From Formosa algae (lineage in GTDB: Bacteria > Bacteroidota > Bacteroidia > Flavobacteriales > Flavobacteriaceae), in NCBI RefSeq assembly GCF_001439665.1, contig NZ_LMAK01000076.1, positions 1 to 64,000 on the forward strand: 64,000 nt of DNA, written 5' to 3'. A model generated the notes under the pieces. It saw only the letters and a list, made by a program, of their open reading frames with translations. It was not told the DNA's origin and made no database searches. Shown in pieces: positions 18,373 to 28,566 of this stretch. Numbering within the stretch: the stretch's first letter is position 1; each line of letters starts with the position of its first letter. Made by a program: the position numbers and the translations under genes.

Positions 18373-19284
18373 TTATTTGTTCAGTATTTCTGCGCCTTCA
18401 GGAGCAGAAAAGAAATTATCCTCTACCGTTGGGGCAAAACTAATGTCGTCTACAGTGATTTTAGTTATATATTCTCCCATTCCATCTTTTTCTTTTGGAG
18501 CAGACCAATAGGTTTTAAACCCTGTAGCCAAAACAATACCGTCTACAGTGGTACGCCCTTGAGTAACTGTTAATTTTTCTGGAGCATGTCCGCCATTTGG
18601 AAAATACTCTGGATACGAAACTATGTATTTAAAAGCATCTACTAAATTAGTCTTAGCATTAATATATAAAATATAGTAATCGTCTGGGGCAGATCCTACG
18701 CCAGCATCATAAGTCGCTTTAATTACGTTCTGCATTTCACCATTAAATTCTTGTTCAGGTAACAATTCTAAATTAACACCTTGACCATCTAACACAAAAG
18801 GTTGTCCAGAAAAATATAAAGGTGTTAAGGCCCAAAACTGAGTATCATAAGTAAAAGATGTACTATCTTTTGCTACCACCCAAGCTTCTTCGCCATCCCA
18901 ACCGTAACTGTTTGAAGGATCTGTCATACTATGATGTCTCGCTTTATTACTCCATGTATCTATGGTTTGATAAGAATCTCTTACCCCTTTTCCACTTAGT
19001 GGTTCGTAATTAAAATGAAAAGAAAAGTACCCGTTAGCAAACCATTGTTCTAATCCACCATGCGCTTCCATAGCACTCCATAAGACCTTACCTGCTTCTG
19101 TACTATCTAATTTTATATGAGCTTTTTCTACTCTTTTTTCTATCCATGAATTTGGAATATTATATTCTGATGCCACAGTTTCTGTTTCAGTATTAACTGA
19201 TGGAATTTCTTTTTTTGGAGCCTCTTTACAAGCCACGAAACTTAGTACTAAAAATAAGCCTAGAAGTGTAGATGTTGTCTTCAT
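18373..19284 (-). CDS. Putative lipoprotein of unknown function
   Basis: 303 residues beginning with a lipoprotein signal peptide, lipobox SFVAC with Cys19. The mature part starts with a short Lys/Glu linker, then a domain with AHGGLEQWFANGYFSFHFNYEP, DSYQTIDTWSNKARHH, SYGWDGEEAWVV and FFSAPEGAEIL. The alternating-strand pattern and the AHGG opening recall flavobacterial DUF6503-like or LolA-like lipoproteins, but this was not verified. It is predicted to sit in the periplasm or on the cell surface, anchored by lipid. A gap of 125 bases separates it from queG, and no promoter match was found. Confidence 0.6.
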   Translation of the reverse strand: MKTTSTLLGLFLVLSFVACKEAPKKEIPSVNTETETVASEYNIPNSWIEKRVEKAHIKLDSTEAGKVLWSAMEAHGGLEQWFANGYFSFHFNYEPLSGKGVRDSYQTIDTWSNKARHHSMTDPSNSYGWDGEEAWVVAKDSTSFTYDTQFWALTPLYFSGQPFVLDGQGVNLELLPEQEFNGEMQNVIKATYDAGVGSAPDDYYILYINAKTNLVDAFKYIVSYPEYFPNGGHAPEKLTVTQGRTTVDGIVLATGFKTYWSAPKEKDGMGEYITKITVDDISFAPTVEDNFFSAPEGAEILNK

Positions 19285-19409
19285 TTATATCGTTGTTTAA
19301 TTTATTATAGTCGATTAAAAATACTTTCCTTTCAAAATACAAAAATTATTTTTTTTATGGACTGCATTGCAGTTAAAGCTACAGCTCGAGTACATCTTTC
19401 TATCCAGTT

Positions 19410-20330
19410 CTACTTTAAAAAACTAATATTCCGTTTTAATCCAGCAAGCTTAGTCCGCTTGACAGCAGATTTCTGAAATATGGTTTTAAAGGTATCTTCA
19501 GTAATATCTTCCCAATCGCTTTTAGTCATACTTAATACGTCAGGATGTGGATTAAAAAGTGGTTCGTTATGTGGTTTAGAAAACCGATTCCAAGGGCACA
19601 CATCTTGGCAGATATCACAACCAAACATCCAGTCTTCGAATTTACCTTTTTCAGATTCTGGAAGTTGATCTTTTAATTCTATTGTAAAATACGAAATACA
19701 TTTACTGCCATCTACCACATAGGGTTCTGTAATTGCATCTGTAGGACAAGCATCTATACATTTTGTGCAACTCCCACAATGGTCTGTAGTTATACCATCG
19801 TAATTCAATTCTAAATCGATAATCAGTTCAGCAATAAAATAGAACGACCCCACTTGTTGTGTTAGTAAATTACTATGTTTTCCAATCCATCCTAAACCAG
19901 ATTTTGCAGCCCATGCTTTATCCAAAACAGGTGCAGAGTCTACAAAAGCTCTTCCATCTACCTCTCCTATTTCTGTTTGAATAGTGTGAAGTAATTCCTT
20001 TAATTTCTCTTTTATAACAAAGTGATAATCCTTACCATAAGCATATTTTGAAAGCTTGTAAGTGTCTTTTGTTTGACATTCATGCGGATAATAATTCAGC
20101 AATAAAGACACTACCGATTTTGAACCTTCTACCAATTTAGTCGGATCTAAACGCTTATCGAAATGATGTTCCATGTACTGCATTTGTCCATGGAAATTTT
20201 TATTTAAGTATGCTTCTAAACGTGGAGCTTCCTCTTCAAGAAATTGTGCTTTACTAATCCCACAAGACAAAAAACCGAGGCGTTTGGCTTCTGCTTTAAT
20301 AATATGGGTATGTTCAGATTTTAAAGACAT
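19410..20330 (-). CDS. queG: Epoxyqueuosine reductase QueG
   Basis: 306 residues. The cobalamin-dependent iron-sulfur enzyme reduces epoxyqueuosine to queuosine in tRNA. Two cluster motifs are complete: [16 protein letters not shown] and [13 protein letters not shown]. The upstream [23 protein letters not shown] segment is the family hallmark. The length is slightly short because the C-terminal HEAT-like repeat of some homologues is absent. It is the last gene of a likely ruvB, methyltransferase, queG run (gap of 19 bases to the methyltransferase). Confidence 0.94.
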   Translation of the reverse strand: MSLKSEHTHIIKAEAKRLGFLSCGISKAQFLEEEAPRLEAYLNKNFHGQMQYMEHHFDKRLDPTKLVEGSKSVVSLLLNYYPHECQTKDTYKLSKYAYGKDYHFVIKEKLKELLHTIQTEIGEVDGRAFVDSAPVLDKAWAAKSGLGWIGKHSNLLTQQVGSFYFIAELIIDLELNYDGITTDHCGSCTKCIDACPTDAITEPYVVDGSKCISYFTIELKDQLPESEKGKFEDWMFGCDICQDVCPWNRFSKPHNEPLFNPHPDVLSMTKSDWEDITEDTFKTIFQKSAVKRTKLAGLKRNISFLK

Positions 20331-20349
20331 GTAGTTTTAATCTTGTTAT

Positions 20350-21087
20350 TTATGTCTCTTTTACTGCTACAATTACAGTCTCCGAAGGGTTAAAACCATT
20401 AAAATGATTATCGTCTTCAGTAAAAGACCTGACTTCTACCTTAAAGCCAGCTTTGCGTAATCGCAAAGTTAAACCTTCAACCGAATAAATTCTTAGATGA
20501 TCTTCTTGTCCAAAATATTTTAAGCGTGCTGCAGGTGTTAAAATAGTATCGTCTTCATAAATTTCGCCCATTTTAAACGGAGTTTGTATATAACACATCC
20601 CTTCTGGCTTTAAAACACGATAAAGCTCTTCCATAGCTTTAACATCTTGTTGGATATGCTCTAAAATATGATAACAGATAATAACATCATAGCTATTATC
20701 TCCTATATTTATGGCTTCAATATTATAATTTTTATCTGCCACAAACTCTCCCATATAATCAGATGACTCATAAGTAACGGAGCTTATTTTAGACAATCTA
20801 TTGCTTAAACTTTTAGAAGGCGAAAAATGTAAAATTTTTTTATCGGTAACTTGATTTTCTAGCATAGAGAATAAACGTCGTGTTCTTGGAAGACTTCCAC
20901 AATTTGGACAAAGCTTATCCCCTGTTTTAAGTATTACAAAATTTGTCAATTTAAATTGGCAAATATTACATTGAAAATTATTTCCTCGATAAAATATAGA
21001 AATCAAAGCACGAAATGCCTCTTGATTGTTTCTTAACCAAGTCTTAGGAAATAGTATTTTTATAACACTTTTGAATTGGTTATACAT
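20350..21087 (-). CDS. Class I SAM-dependent methyltransferase with an N-terminal zinc-ribbon-like motif
   Basis: 245 residues. The N-terminus has two Cys pairs, CNIC and CPNCG, about 20 residues apart, suggesting a small zinc-binding knuckle. A Rossmann methyltransferase follows: IGDNSYDVIICYHILEHI is the motif around the carboxylate-binding strand, and ELYRVLKPEGMCYIQTPF is the typical post-II segment. The motif I glycine loop is weak (KILHFSPSKSL). The substrate is unknown. It lies between ruvB and queG with gaps of 27 and 19 bases, so they are likely co-transcribed, but the link in function is not clear. Confidence 0.75.
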   Translation of the reverse strand: MYNQFKSVIKILFPKTWLRNNQEAFRALISIFYRGNNFQCNICQFKLTNFVILKTGDKLCPNCGSLPRTRRLFSMLENQVTDKKILHFSPSKSLSNRLSKISSVTYESSDYMGEFVADKNYNIEAINIGDNSYDVIICYHILEHIQQDVKAMEELYRVLKPEGMCYIQTPFKMGEIYEDDTILTPAARLKYFGQEDHLRIYSVEGLTLRLRKAGFKVEVRSFTEDDNHFNGFNPSETVIVAVKET

Positions 21088-21114
21088 TAGAAAAATCTAA
21101 TTATTAATACACGA

Positions 21115-22137
21115 TTAAAACAAGCCACCTTGAACAGCCCCTTTAATGCGCCCTAAGTGAGAATATGCAGCTTCGGTAACCTCTCGACCGCGTGGTGTAC
21201 GCATGATAAAGCCTTGCTGAATTAAGAATGGTTCATACACTTCTTCAATGGTTTCGGCACTTTCACTAACCGCAGTAGCTAAAGTGGTAATCCCAACTGG
21301 GCCACCCTTGAATTTATCGATTATAGTCGTTAAAATTTTATTGTCCATTTCGTCTAAACCGTGAGCATCTACATTTAACGCTTTTAATCCGAATCTAGCG
21401 ATGGCTAAATCTATAGTCCCATTACCTTTAATCTCGGCAAAATCTCGAACACGACGTAATAAGGCATTTGCAATACGTGGTGTACCACGGCTTCTGCCAG
21501 CAATTTCTATAGCGGCATCGACATCCATGGGAACCTCTAGGATTTCGGAACTACGTTGTACAATCGTAGATAGTAATTCAGTTGAATAATATTGAAGTCT
21601 GCTACTAATTCCGAAACGGGCACGCATAGGCGCAGTAAGCAATCCAGAACGTGTTGTAGCACCAATAAGTGTAAATGGATTTAAATGAATTTGAACCGTA
21701 CGTGCATTTGGTCCAGATTCTATCATGATATCTATCTTATAATCTTCCATTGCAGAATACAGATATTCTTCAACAATAGGACTTAAACGATGAATTTCAT
21801 CTATAAATAATACATCGCGTTCATCTAAATTGGTAAGTAAGCCTGCCAAGTCCCCTGGTTTATCTAAAACAGGACCTGAGGTCACTTTTATACCAACACC
21901 AAGTTCGTTGGCTAAAATATGTGCTAAAGTGGTTTTACCAAGGCCTGGAGGACCATGGAACAATGTATGATCTAGAGCATCTCCACGACGGTTAGCTGCC
22001 TCTACAAAAATACTTAGATTTTCCAAAACCTGATCTTGACCAGCAAAATCGTCGAACGATAAGGGTCTTAATGCTTTTTCAACATCGACTTCTTCTGGAG
22101 AGAAGTTGTCTTTTTCTGGATTCAAGTTTTCATTCAT
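21115..22137 (-). CDS. ruvB: Holliday junction branch migration ATPase RuvB
   Basis: A full-length 340-residue AAA+ motor driving RuvAB branch migration. The Walker A motif GPPGLGKT is at residues 62-69, Walker B is LFIDEIHRL, sensor 1 follows in [11 protein letters not shown], and the winged-helix C-terminus ends with [19 protein letters not shown]. Its partner ruvA is about 8 kb away; ruvC is not in the window. A TTACTTTG box upstream (one mismatch from TAnnTTTG) may be its promoter. Confidence 0.97.
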   Translation of the reverse strand: MNENLNPEKDNFSPEEVDVEKALRPLSFDDFAGQDQVLENLSIFVEAANRRGDALDHTLFHGPPGLGKTTLAHILANELGVGIKVTSGPVLDKPGDLAGLLTNLDERDVLFIDEIHRLSPIVEEYLYSAMEDYKIDIMIESGPNARTVQIHLNPFTLIGATTRSGLLTAPMRARFGISSRLQYYSTELLSTIVQRSSEILEVPMDVDAAIEIAGRSRGTPRIANALLRRVRDFAEIKGNGTIDLAIARFGLKALNVDAHGLDEMDNKILTTIIDKFKGGPVGITTLATAVSESAETIEEVYEPFLIQQGFIMRTPRGREVTEAAYSHLGRIKGAVQGGLF

Positions 22138-22196
22138 AAGTCGTATAAAAAAACAAAGTAAATCATTATTTAAGTCGATTGAAAGAAATTGATCAA

Positions 22197-23012
22197 TTAT
22201 CTAAATCGCCAATCACTAGTATTTGCTTTTGCTTCGAGTTCAATCTCTAAAGCATCTTCTAATTTAGGAAAAAAATCGATACCTGTTTCCGCTTCAATCC
22301 GATCTACAGATACCACATAACTTTTAATAGGTTTCTTCTCATTCGCTCTATTTGGCATTAAAAAAGCAATCATTTTAGAGTGTGCCCCATCGGCTTTAAA
22401 GATAATTTTATAAAAATAATTAGGGACAGAAACCTGATCTTTACCTATAGTTTTAAGATCACCTTTTAAAACACCACCAGTAACTACATACACATCCTGA
22501 TATGATTTTGCCCAAGAACGAACCGTTTGTTCTAATTCGTTCCAAATTCCTGCATTAAAATCATGATTTTGAGGAGAAATATTACTAGTTAAAAACGTTT
22601 CATTATAAGTTTCTACCGTTTTTCTGCGGTCTGCGGCTGGACATAAATGTCCCTTATCATAACCCGATTTTTTATAACTTCTCCAATCTGCAGATTTGGT
22701 TTTTACGGCTTTGTCTTCATAAAAATACGGACGTTTTCTATCGACATAAACAATATCAGATTTCTTTAACTCATAAGCCACCCACTCTGCTTGTTCGTGG
22801 GCTTCGTTGTAAGATAAAGTATAATTATTATGATATACGATCTGACCAGTTGTAGACGTGGGTAAATAGTATGCATTATCTTTTTTATTACGAAGATCTG
22901 GTTGTTCATTATACTCTTCGTCAACATCTGTATCTGCCGTCTTGAGATATTGTTCGTACACATACACACCAATAATAATGATGACACCGATAATAGATAA
23001 AAATTTCTTCAT
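22197..23012 (-). CDS. Membrane-anchored DNA/RNA non-specific endonuclease (NUC1 family)
   Basis: 271 residues from the ATG at 23012. An N-terminal hydrophobic segment ([17 protein letters not shown]) anchors or exports it. The beta-beta-alpha-metal nuclease core is clear: [12 protein letters not shown] at residues 118-129 (His122 is the general base; the usual DRGH is DKGH here), followed by [18 protein letters not shown] carrying the metal-binding Asn. Such enzymes degrade DNA and RNA outside the cytoplasm for nutrient scavenging or defence. A TTG at 23027 would add five residues but lacks support. It lies directly downstream of the respiratory operon terminator and upstream of ruvB on the same strand. 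Confidence 0.88.
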   Translation of the reverse strand: MKKFLSIIGVIIIIGVYVYEQYLKTADTDVDEEYNEQPDLRNKKDNAYYLPTSTTGQIVYHNNYTLSYNEAHEQAEWVAYELKKSDIVYVDRKRPYFYEDKAVKTKSADWRSYKKSGYDKGHLCPAADRRKTVETYNETFLTSNISPQNHDFNAGIWNELEQTVRSWAKSYQDVYVVTGGVLKGDLKTIGKDQVSVPNYFYKIIFKADGAHSKMIAFLMPNRANEKKPIKSYVVSVDRIEAETGIDFFPKLEDALEIELEAKANTSDWRFR

Positions 23013-23040
23013 AATATATTTAGGCAATTAAAGTACAAAG

Positions 23041-23075
23041 AAAAAGCCTTTTCAAACAAAATGAAAAGGCTTTTT
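23041..23075 (-). terminator. Terminator of the act-cta respiratory operon
   Basis: A perfect 14-base-pair stem, AAAAAGCCTTTTCA against TGAAAAGGCTTTTT, with a 7-base loop. It lies 23 bases past the ctaD stop and about 29 bases before the nuclease ATG. It closes the eight-gene operon. Confidence 0.8.
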
Positions 23076-23097
23076 AATATGTTAAGTAATAGAGTTC

Positions 23098-24891
23098 TTA
23101 GTGTTGTAACTCTTCTTCTCCTTCTTTTAAAGGAATATTTTGAGGTACAAAATCTACATCGTGACCTGGTTTACTATAATCGTAAGCCCAACGATATACT
23201 ACTGGAAGTTCTCCTGGCCAGTTTCCGTGAATGTGCTCTACTGGAGTAGTCCATTCTAAAGTAGTCGATCTCCATGGATTTGCAGTGGCTTTTTTACCAT
23301 AGAATATACTGATAAAGAAATTGTATAAGAATACTATTTGGAAAATTCCACCTACAATAGCAAATATGGTAATTACTTTATTTACATCGGCTAAATCGTC
23401 GAATAAAGGAAAATTAGAGTTTGTATAATAACGTCTTGGTAAACCAGCCATACCTATAAAGTGCATTGGAAAGAATACACCGTAAGCACATACTGCAGTT
23501 ACCCAAAAGTGAATATAACCTAAGTTTTTGTTCATCATACGTCCGAACATTTTAGGATACCAGTGGTACACTCCTGCAAACATTCCGTAAAGAGCAGATA
23601 TCCCCATTACCAAGTGAAAGTGAGCAATTACAAAGTAAGTATCGTGAACATTAATATCTAAAGCACTATCTCCTAAAATAATCCCTGTTAATCCACCAGT
23701 AATAAAAGTAGATACAAAACCAATAGAAAATAACATTGCAGTGTTCATTTGTATATTACCTTTCCAAATGGTTGTAATCCAGTTGAAAGCTTTTACAGCA
23801 GAAGGAATTGCAATTAATAATGTTGTAAATGTAAATACAGATCCTAAGAACGGATTCATACCTGAAACGAACATATGGTGACCCCAAACAATTGTTGAAA
23901 GGAAAGCAATAGCTAAAATAGAAGCAATCATGGCACGGTAACCAAAGATAGGTTTACGTGAATTTGCAGCCATAATTTCTGATACTAATCCCATTGCAGG
24001 TAAAATAACAATATATACTTCAGGGTGTCCTAAGAACCAAAATAAGTGTTCGAATAATACTGGAGAACCACCTTGATAATGTAATACTTCACCTTGAATA
24101 AAAATATCTGATAAGAAGAATGATGTTCCAAAACTTCTATCCATTATTAATAATAATGCTGCAGATAATAATACAGGGAAAGATACTAAACCAATAATAG
24201 CTGTAACGAAAAATGCCCAAATTGTAAGAGGTAATCTTGTCATAGACATCCCTTTTGTACGTAAATTAAGTACAGTTACAACATAGTTTAAACCTCCAAT
24301 TAATTGAGAAGCAATAAATATAGCCATAGAAACTAACCAAAGTGTCATTCCCATCCCAGAACCACTAGATGCCATTGGCAATGCAGATAAAGGCGGATAA
24401 ATAGTCCATCCTGCTGCTGCAGGTCCAGCTTCAACAAATAATGAAAAAATCATGATGATACATGATACAAAGAATAACCAATAAGATACCATGTTAAGGA
24501 ATCCTGAAGCCATATCTCGTGCACCAATTTGCAACGGAATTAAAAGGTTACTAAACGTACCACTTAATCCAGCTGTAAGCACAAAGAATACCATTATAGT
24601 ACCATGTATAGTTACTAATGCCAAATAAATATCTGCATCCATTACACCGTCTGGAGCCCATTTACCTAATAAAGCTTCAAATAACACATTAGGCTCTTCT
24701 GGCCATGCTATTTGCATACGGAACATAATAGACATAAGAATTCCAATAATCCCCATGAAGACTCCTGTAATCAAATATTGTTTAGAGATCATTTTATGAT
24801 CTGTACTAAATATATATTTGGTTATAAAAGTTGGTTCATGATGATGTCCGTGATCGTCGTCGTGAACGTGAGTATCTGCGTGTGCTGACAT
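23098..24891 (-). CDS. ctaD: Cytochrome c oxidase subunit I
   Basis: 597 residues with 12 or more membrane helices, the catalytic subunit of an aa3-type heme-copper oxidase. The metal ligands are visible: WGHHMF for CuB, HPEVYIVILPAMG with the His-Tyr pair, and HDTYFVIAHFHLVMG with the heme a and a3 ligands. The N-terminus is unusually His-rich (seven His in the first 18 residues). It is the last gene of the act-cta operon, 36 bases after ctaC, so this oxidase is built together with alternative complex III. Confidence 0.97.
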   Translation of the reverse strand: MSAHADTHVHDDDHGHHHEPTFITKYIFSTDHKMISKQYLITGVFMGIIGILMSIMFRMQIAWPEEPNVLFEALLGKWAPDGVMDADIYLALVTIHGTIMVFFVLTAGLSGTFSNLLIPLQIGARDMASGFLNMVSYWLFFVSCIIMIFSLFVEAGPAAAGWTIYPPLSALPMASSGSGMGMTLWLVSMAIFIASQLIGGLNYVVTVLNLRTKGMSMTRLPLTIWAFFVTAIIGLVSFPVLLSAALLLIMDRSFGTSFFLSDIFIQGEVLHYQGGSPVLFEHLFWFLGHPEVYIVILPAMGLVSEIMAANSRKPIFGYRAMIASILAIAFLSTIVWGHHMFVSGMNPFLGSVFTFTTLLIAIPSAVKAFNWITTIWKGNIQMNTAMLFSIGFVSTFITGGLTGIILGDSALDINVHDTYFVIAHFHLVMGISALYGMFAGVYHWYPKMFGRMMNKNLGYIHFWVTAVCAYGVFFPMHFIGMAGLPRRYYTNSNFPLFDDLADVNKVITIFAIVGGIFQIVFLYNFFISIFYGKKATANPWRSTTLEWTTPVEHIHGNWPGELPVVYRWAYDYSKPGHDVDFVPQNIPLKEGEEELQH

Positions 24892-24927
24892 AATCTATTT
24901 TCGGTTTTTTAAATCTTGTTGATTGAA

Positions 24928-26001
24928 CTAGTTTTTTACTAAGGAATTTTTGAAAATCTTTTGCTCTTTAATCCAAGCATCGTATTCTTCTTGAGTTTCC
25001 ACGATTATTTTCATTTGCATATTGTAGTGAGATTTACCACAAATTTTGTTACATAATAATAAATAATCAAACTCATATGCATCTAAAGCGTCTTCACCCT
25101 TAGCAACTAAGTCTTTACTATTTTCTACTCTAATTTCATTAATATGTTTTACTTTATCAATCATATCTGGATTCTGACGCATTTCTGCGGTCGTGATTGT
25201 TGGTGTAAAACCAAATTGAGTTACCATACCCGGAACACAGTTCATTTGTGCTCTAAAGTGAGGCATGTATGCAGAGTGTAAAACATCTTGAGAACGCATT
25301 TTAAATAATACTGGTTTTCCTACCGGTAAATGCAATTCAGAGGTAATGATATCATCTTGTGCATTCGGATCAGATTCATCTAAACCTAAGATATTTGCTT
25401 TATCAATATCAATTAATCTTACGTTAGCTTTTCCTAAAGTATTATCGGCACCACTATATCTGGCTTTCCAGTTAAATTGTTGTGCATATAATTCTACTAC
25501 AATTGGATCGTCGTCTTCACTCACATTCATGATGCTTGTCCAAGTGAATAAACCGTAAATAATTAAACCTGCTAAAGTAATTACAGGAATAATAGTCCAG
25601 ATCGCTTCTAAGGTATTATTGTCTGCAAAGAATAATGCTTTACGACCTTTTTGTCCTTTATATTTAAATGCAAAATAATGTAATAAGAATTGAGTAATAG
25701 TTTGTACTACAAAAATTAACACTAAAGAGATAATCATTAAATTATCAACTTCAGGTCCGTGAGCAGACGCAGAATTAGATAATAAAGGTAAGTCTCCCCA
25801 TTTTACAATACATACAATAGTAATGATATAAATGAACGCCAAAAACCCCATCATAAGATAGGCGTTTATGGTATTATCTTTTTCTGTAGCAACTTGATCA
25901 TTTTCAGGAAGGCCCGCTTGAGCCAAATCGAAAATCTTTACCATTTGCCAGATGGCTATTAATATAAATACTAAAACTAAAATTATAAATAAAGCAGTCA
26001 T
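24928..26001 (-). CDS. ctaC: Cytochrome c oxidase subunit II (CuA subunit)
   Basis: 357 residues. N-terminal hydrophobic segments (ALFIILVLVFILIAIWQMV and others) anchor a periplasmic cupredoxin domain. The binuclear CuA site is complete: the His in LHSAYMPHFRAQM and CNKICGKSHYNM with two Cys, His and Met. It accepts electrons from the Act cytochromes and passes them to subunit I. It lies 46 bases downstream of actF and 36 bases before ctaD. Confidence 0.97.
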   Translation of the reverse strand: MTALFIILVLVFILIAIWQMVKIFDLAQAGLPENDQVATEKDNTINAYLMMGFLAFIYIITIVCIVKWGDLPLLSNSASAHGPEVDNLMIISLVLIFVVQTITQFLLHYFAFKYKGQKGRKALFFADNNTLEAIWTIIPVITLAGLIIYGLFTWTSIMNVSEDDDPIVVELYAQQFNWKARYSGADNTLGKANVRLIDIDKANILGLDESDPNAQDDIITSELHLPVGKPVLFKMRSQDVLHSAYMPHFRAQMNCVPGMVTQFGFTPTITTAEMRQNPDMIDKVKHINEIRVENSKDLVAKGEDALDAYEFDYLLLCNKICGKSHYNMQMKIIVETQEEYDAWIKEQKIFKNSLVKN

Positions 26002-26047
26002 ACTGTTTGTTATTGGTCTTTATATGTTATAAATAATGGACAGTGAA

Positions 26048-27430
26048 TTAATAATGAAAATGTTCACTTTCCTTCATCAAAGGATTACGTTTTGCATGTA
26101 ATGGTGCTTTTGTTAAAGCTGTAAACACGACAAATATAAACAATCCTGCAAATAATAATATTGAACTTATCTCAGGAATACCTATAGACCATCTATCTCC
26201 AACGGTAGCAGGCATAATCATGTTGAAAATATCAATATAGTGTCCGAATAAAATTACAACACCAGCCATTACAATAAACCAAGGAATACGTTTGTAATCA
26301 CTGTTCATTAAAATTAATAATGGGAATAAGAAGTTTAAGACAACCATACCAAAGAAAGGTAAGTTATAATCTTCTATACGTGTAATAAAATAAGTAACCT
26401 CTTCTGGAATGTTAGAATACCAAATAAGCATAAATTGAGAGAACCATAAGTATGTCCAAAACACGCTAATACCGAACATAAATTTAGCTAAATCATGAAT
26501 ATGACTATCGTTAACTAATTCTAAATATCCTTTAGACTTTAAGTAGATTGTTATTAAAGCGATAACTGTAATACCACTTACAAACATACTTGCGAATACA
26601 TACCATCCAAATAATGTAGAGAACCAGTGTGGATCTACACTCATAATCCAGTCCCAAGACATGATAGATTCTGTATAGATAAAGAATACTAGGAACCCTG
26701 CAGAAATACGAAAGTTTTTCTTGAAGTTAGAGTTATCATCTGCATTATCTTGAGCCAAACTAAATTTACGTGAAAAATATCTGTAAGCGCTCCATCCAGC
26801 GATAAAGACTAATCCTCTTACAGCAAACCATCCAATGTTTAACCATCCTGCTTTACCTTGAATTAATTTATCGTGAGCAACTACTTCAGGATCCATCCAT
26901 ACAAAAATATTGTAATGACCAATTGTTCCGGAAGCAACAGCAATTAAAAGTACAATTACAGCACCTGGTAATAAGTAAGCAGTAATCCCTTCCATCACTC
27001 TAAAAAGTACTGGAGACCAACCTGCTTGTGCAGCTATTTGTATTGCATAAAAGGCTAATACACCTAAAGCAATCATCATAAAAAAGAAAGCAGCTACATA
27101 TAATGCAGACCACGGTCTATTTGCTATTTGATGTTGAACATGCTCTGCGTGAGCATCACCATGAGCGTCATGAGCATCTGCTTCTGCATGTGCATGTGCA
27201 TTTTCTCCATGTGCTGGGGCTTCTCCGTGTACTTCATGAGTATCATCAGCATGTGTAGCTTGTGCTACTTCGTGACCTCCTCCTTCATGATGTGCAGCCT
27301 CAGTGGCCAACATTGTTTTTACTTCGTCTAAAGATTTATGAGAAGACATAAAACCATATACTACCCCTATAAATCCTAAGATTATTAGAGCGAAAGAAAA
27401 TGTTCTTAATTTATTTGAAAGTGTGTACAT
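26048..27430 (-). CDS. actF: Alternative complex III subunit ActF
   Basis: 460 residues with about ten membrane helices, related to the quinol-interacting NrfD-type subunit ActC. The first helix (about 11-28) is followed by a very His-rich periplasmic segment at residues 47-100, with 14 His among Ala/Glu/Asp/Gly, before the next helix at WSALYVAAFFFMMI. Helices near GWYVFASMFVSGITVIALITIY and LVVFFIYTES-like motifs are typical of the ActF family. It contributes to the membrane arm of the menaquinol:cytochrome c oxidoreductase. It lies 28 bases after actE. Confidence 0.85.
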   Translation of the reverse strand: MYTLSNKLRTFSFALIILGFIGVVYGFMSSHKSLDEVKTMLATEAAHHEGGGHEVAQATHADDTHEVHGEAPAHGENAHAHAEADAHDAHGDAHAEHVQHQIANRPWSALYVAAFFFMMIALGVLAFYAIQIAAQAGWSPVLFRVMEGITAYLLPGAVIVLLIAVASGTIGHYNIFVWMDPEVVAHDKLIQGKAGWLNIGWFAVRGLVFIAGWSAYRYFSRKFSLAQDNADDNSNFKKNFRISAGFLVFFIYTESIMSWDWIMSVDPHWFSTLFGWYVFASMFVSGITVIALITIYLKSKGYLELVNDSHIHDLAKFMFGISVFWTYLWFSQFMLIWYSNIPEEVTYFITRIEDYNLPFFGMVVLNFLFPLLILMNSDYKRIPWFIVMAGVVILFGHYIDIFNMIMPATVGDRWSIGIPEISSILLFAGLFIFVVFTALTKAPLHAKRNPLMKESEHFHY

Positions 27431-27458
27431 ATCTATATATAATCTTTATCTAATCGAC

Positions 27459-28016
27459 TTACTTTTCTAAATCTGCTTTAAGTTGCATAACATAAGCAGC
27501 TACTTGCCAACGTTCTTCGTCTAACAATTGGTTCTTGTAAGATCCCATTGCATTCTTTCCATAATAAATAGTATGGTATACACTACCAACAGTAATATTA
27601 CGTCCAGCATCATCGTATTGAGGAACCCCTAATATTTTTTCTCTTTTTACTAAGTTTCCTTGTCCATCTCCTTTTGTTCCGTGGCAAATTCCACAGTAGA
27701 TGTCGTACAATTCTTTACCTCTTTTAGCGTCAATTAACGTTGAATCTAAAGGATTCATTAAGTTTAATTTTGCATCGTCGTATCCTTCTAATGTATTAGG
27801 GATAGTAAAAGGCATGTGTCCTCTTGCTATAGCACCATCTGCTGGTAACTGCGCTTCAACACCATTTCTAAATGCTGCTGTTTCACTGTACGTCTCATAT
27901 CCTACAGATTCGTACATGTTAGGCATAAACTGATAGTTTGGTCTGCCGTTCTCCTGACAAGATACTGCAGATATTAAAACTACGGCTATGGCAAATATTT
28001 TTATTAAGCTTTTCAT
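27459..28016 (-). CDS. actE: Alternative complex III subunit ActE, monoheme cytochrome c lipoprotein
   Basis: 185 residues. A lipoprotein signal ends at Cys20 (SAVSC). A single heme c site CGICH is at residues 108-112 in YCGICHGTKGDGQG, and a Met in the C-terminal part (KNAMGSYK) is the likely sixth ligand. It transfers electrons on the periplasmic face of the complex, toward the oxidase. It sits between actD (7 bases upstream) and actF (28 bases downstream). Confidence 0.9.
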   Translation of the reverse strand: MKSLIKIFAIAVVLISAVSCQENGRPNYQFMPNMYESVGYETYSETAAFRNGVEAQLPADGAIARGHMPFTIPNTLEGYDDAKLNLMNPLDSTLIDAKRGKELYDIYCGICHGTKGDGQGNLVKREKILGVPQYDDAGRNITVGSVYHTIYYGKNAMGSYKNQLLDEERWQVAAYVMQLKADLEK

Positions 28017-28023
28017 AAGTCTA

Positions 28024-28557
28024 TTAATGGGCTTTATCTACTAAGTTAATTTCTACTGCACCTGTAGTTTTTAACAACTCGGTGATAGCGTATTCATTGT
28101 TATTATCTACTGATATCTCCATTAAAAAGTGATCATCTGTAGTTCTTGGATCTGGATTTTCTGCATCTTTAAAAGGCCAAATTCTACTTCTTAAGTAAAA
28201 AGTAATAACCATTAAGTGAGCCGCAAAAAACACAGTAAGTTCAAACATAATTGGTACAAAGGCAGGCAAGTTTTCTAAGTAACTAAAACTTGGTTTACCA
28301 CCAATATCTTGTGGCCAGTCTTCAATCATGATAAAATTCATCATAAGTGTTGCCACTGTTAAACCAATACATCCATATATAAAAGCGGTGATTGCCAAAC
28401 GAGTTGGCGCTAATCCCATCGCTTTATCTAGTCCGTGAACCGGAAAAGGTGTATAGACCTCGTCTATGTGATATTTTGCTACGCGAACATCTTTAACGGC
28501 AGCCATTAAAATATCGTCGTCTGTATAAATAGCGTGAATAACTTTTGAAGATTCCAT
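28024..28557 (-). CDS. actD: Alternative complex III subunit ActD (DUF3341)
   Basis: 177 residues with two central membrane helices (LAITAFIYGCIGLTVATLMM, and FVPIMFELTVFFAAHLMVI) flanked by soluble ends, the layout of DUF3341/ActD. The N-terminal VIHAIYTDDDILMAAVKDV resembles the family. It is an accessory membrane subunit without known cofactors. It follows actC by 9 bases and precedes actE by 7 bases. Confidence 0.9.
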   Translation of the reverse strand: MESSKVIHAIYTDDDILMAAVKDVRVAKYHIDEVYTPFPVHGLDKAMGLAPTRLAITAFIYGCIGLTVATLMMNFIMIEDWPQDIGGKPSFSYLENLPAFVPIMFELTVFFAAHLMVITFYLRSRIWPFKDAENPDPRTTDDHFLMEISVDNNNEYAITELLKTTGAVEINLVDKAH

Positions 28558-28566
28558 ATGCTACTC

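Noticed and set aside
23013-23027. TTG at 23027 as start of the nuclease
   Set aside because: The ATG at 23012 starts the hydrophobic anchor; the extension adds nothing recognisable.
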